40,619 bases of DNA from Oscillospiraceae bacterium. GTDB lineage: Bacteria; Bacillota; Clostridia; Oscillospirales; Ruminococcaceae. How positions within the stretch are numbered: position 1 is the stretch's first letter; each line of letters starts with the position of its first letter. Below the pieces are notes generated by a model. The model made no database searches, was not told the DNA's origin, and saw only the letters and a list, made by a program, of their open reading frames with translations. The position numbers and the translations under genes are program-made. Location of the stretch: NCBI GenBank assembly GCA_004557855.1, contig SFFJ01000014.1, forward strand, positions 1 through 40,619. Direction: 5' to 3'. Positions 40,521 through 40,619 of this stretch are shown piece by piece.

Positions 40521-40619
<99 letters not shown>

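Overview
The window is GC-rich bacterial chromosome with strong Shine-Dalgarno sites, canonical TTGACA/TATAAT-type promoters, an [FeFe]-hydrogenase cluster, Rex, a BMP-type nucleoside ABC system, a single-chain glycyl-tRNA synthetase and a sortase-type surface protein. This fits an anaerobic, probably gut-associated Bacillota/Clostridia member (Oscillospiraceae-like). The lineage is inferred from gene content and composition only.

Layout. 1-2.1 kb: the end of an integrated element, with the C-terminal part of a large serine recombinase and an AT-richer nucleotidyltransferase-fold gene. 2.2-2.3 kb: initiator tRNA-fMet with its own promoter and terminator. 2.4-7.1 kb: small membrane and lipid/acyl-type genes, including a hydrolase-acyltransferase fusion. 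7.3-13.4 kb: a Rex-headed operon (Rex, degenerate APH-type kinase, NuoE-like 2Fe-2S protein, PAS-containing sensory [FeFe]-hydrogenase, SpoIIE/PP2C phosphatase, group-B-like [FeFe]-hydrogenase). A near-consensus Rex operator overlaps the -35 box. 13.7-20.9 kb (minus strand): NPTTG-anchored surface protein, IclR regulator, SbcC and SbcD. 21.5-34.6 kb: nucleoside salvage. One minus-strand operon encodes a BMP lipoprotein, ATPase, two permeases and two nucleoside hydrolases. Divergent to it are adenosine deaminase and a PfkB sugar kinase. A second nucleoside-type ABC operon lacks its own binding protein. 34.8-40.5 kb: FtsH, GT8 glycosyltransferase, GlyRS, an MFS transporter, and the 3' part of a 5S rRNA at the right edge.

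How the genes work together. Nucleosides would be bound by the BMP lipoprotein, imported, deaminated (Add), split by the nucleoside hydrolases, and the ribose phosphorylated by the PfkB kinase. The hydrogenase operon looks like an NADH/NAD+-controlled (Rex) hydrogen-producing and hydrogen-sensing module whose output may pass through the phosphatase.

The most unusual signal is not a protein. Seven intergenic elements of about 77-85 bp (7111, 13496, 16192, 21128, 21310, 30771 and 37544) each fold by eye into the same cloverleaf: an 11-13 bp closing stem around three abutting hairpins of 6-8 bp. The stem sequences differ widely between copies but pairing is kept. Nearly all hairpin loops read C-GNA-G or its complement C-TNC-G. 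All copies lie just 3' of genes, and two form a tandem duplication in which one hairpin loop is reverse-complemented. I do not recognise this family.
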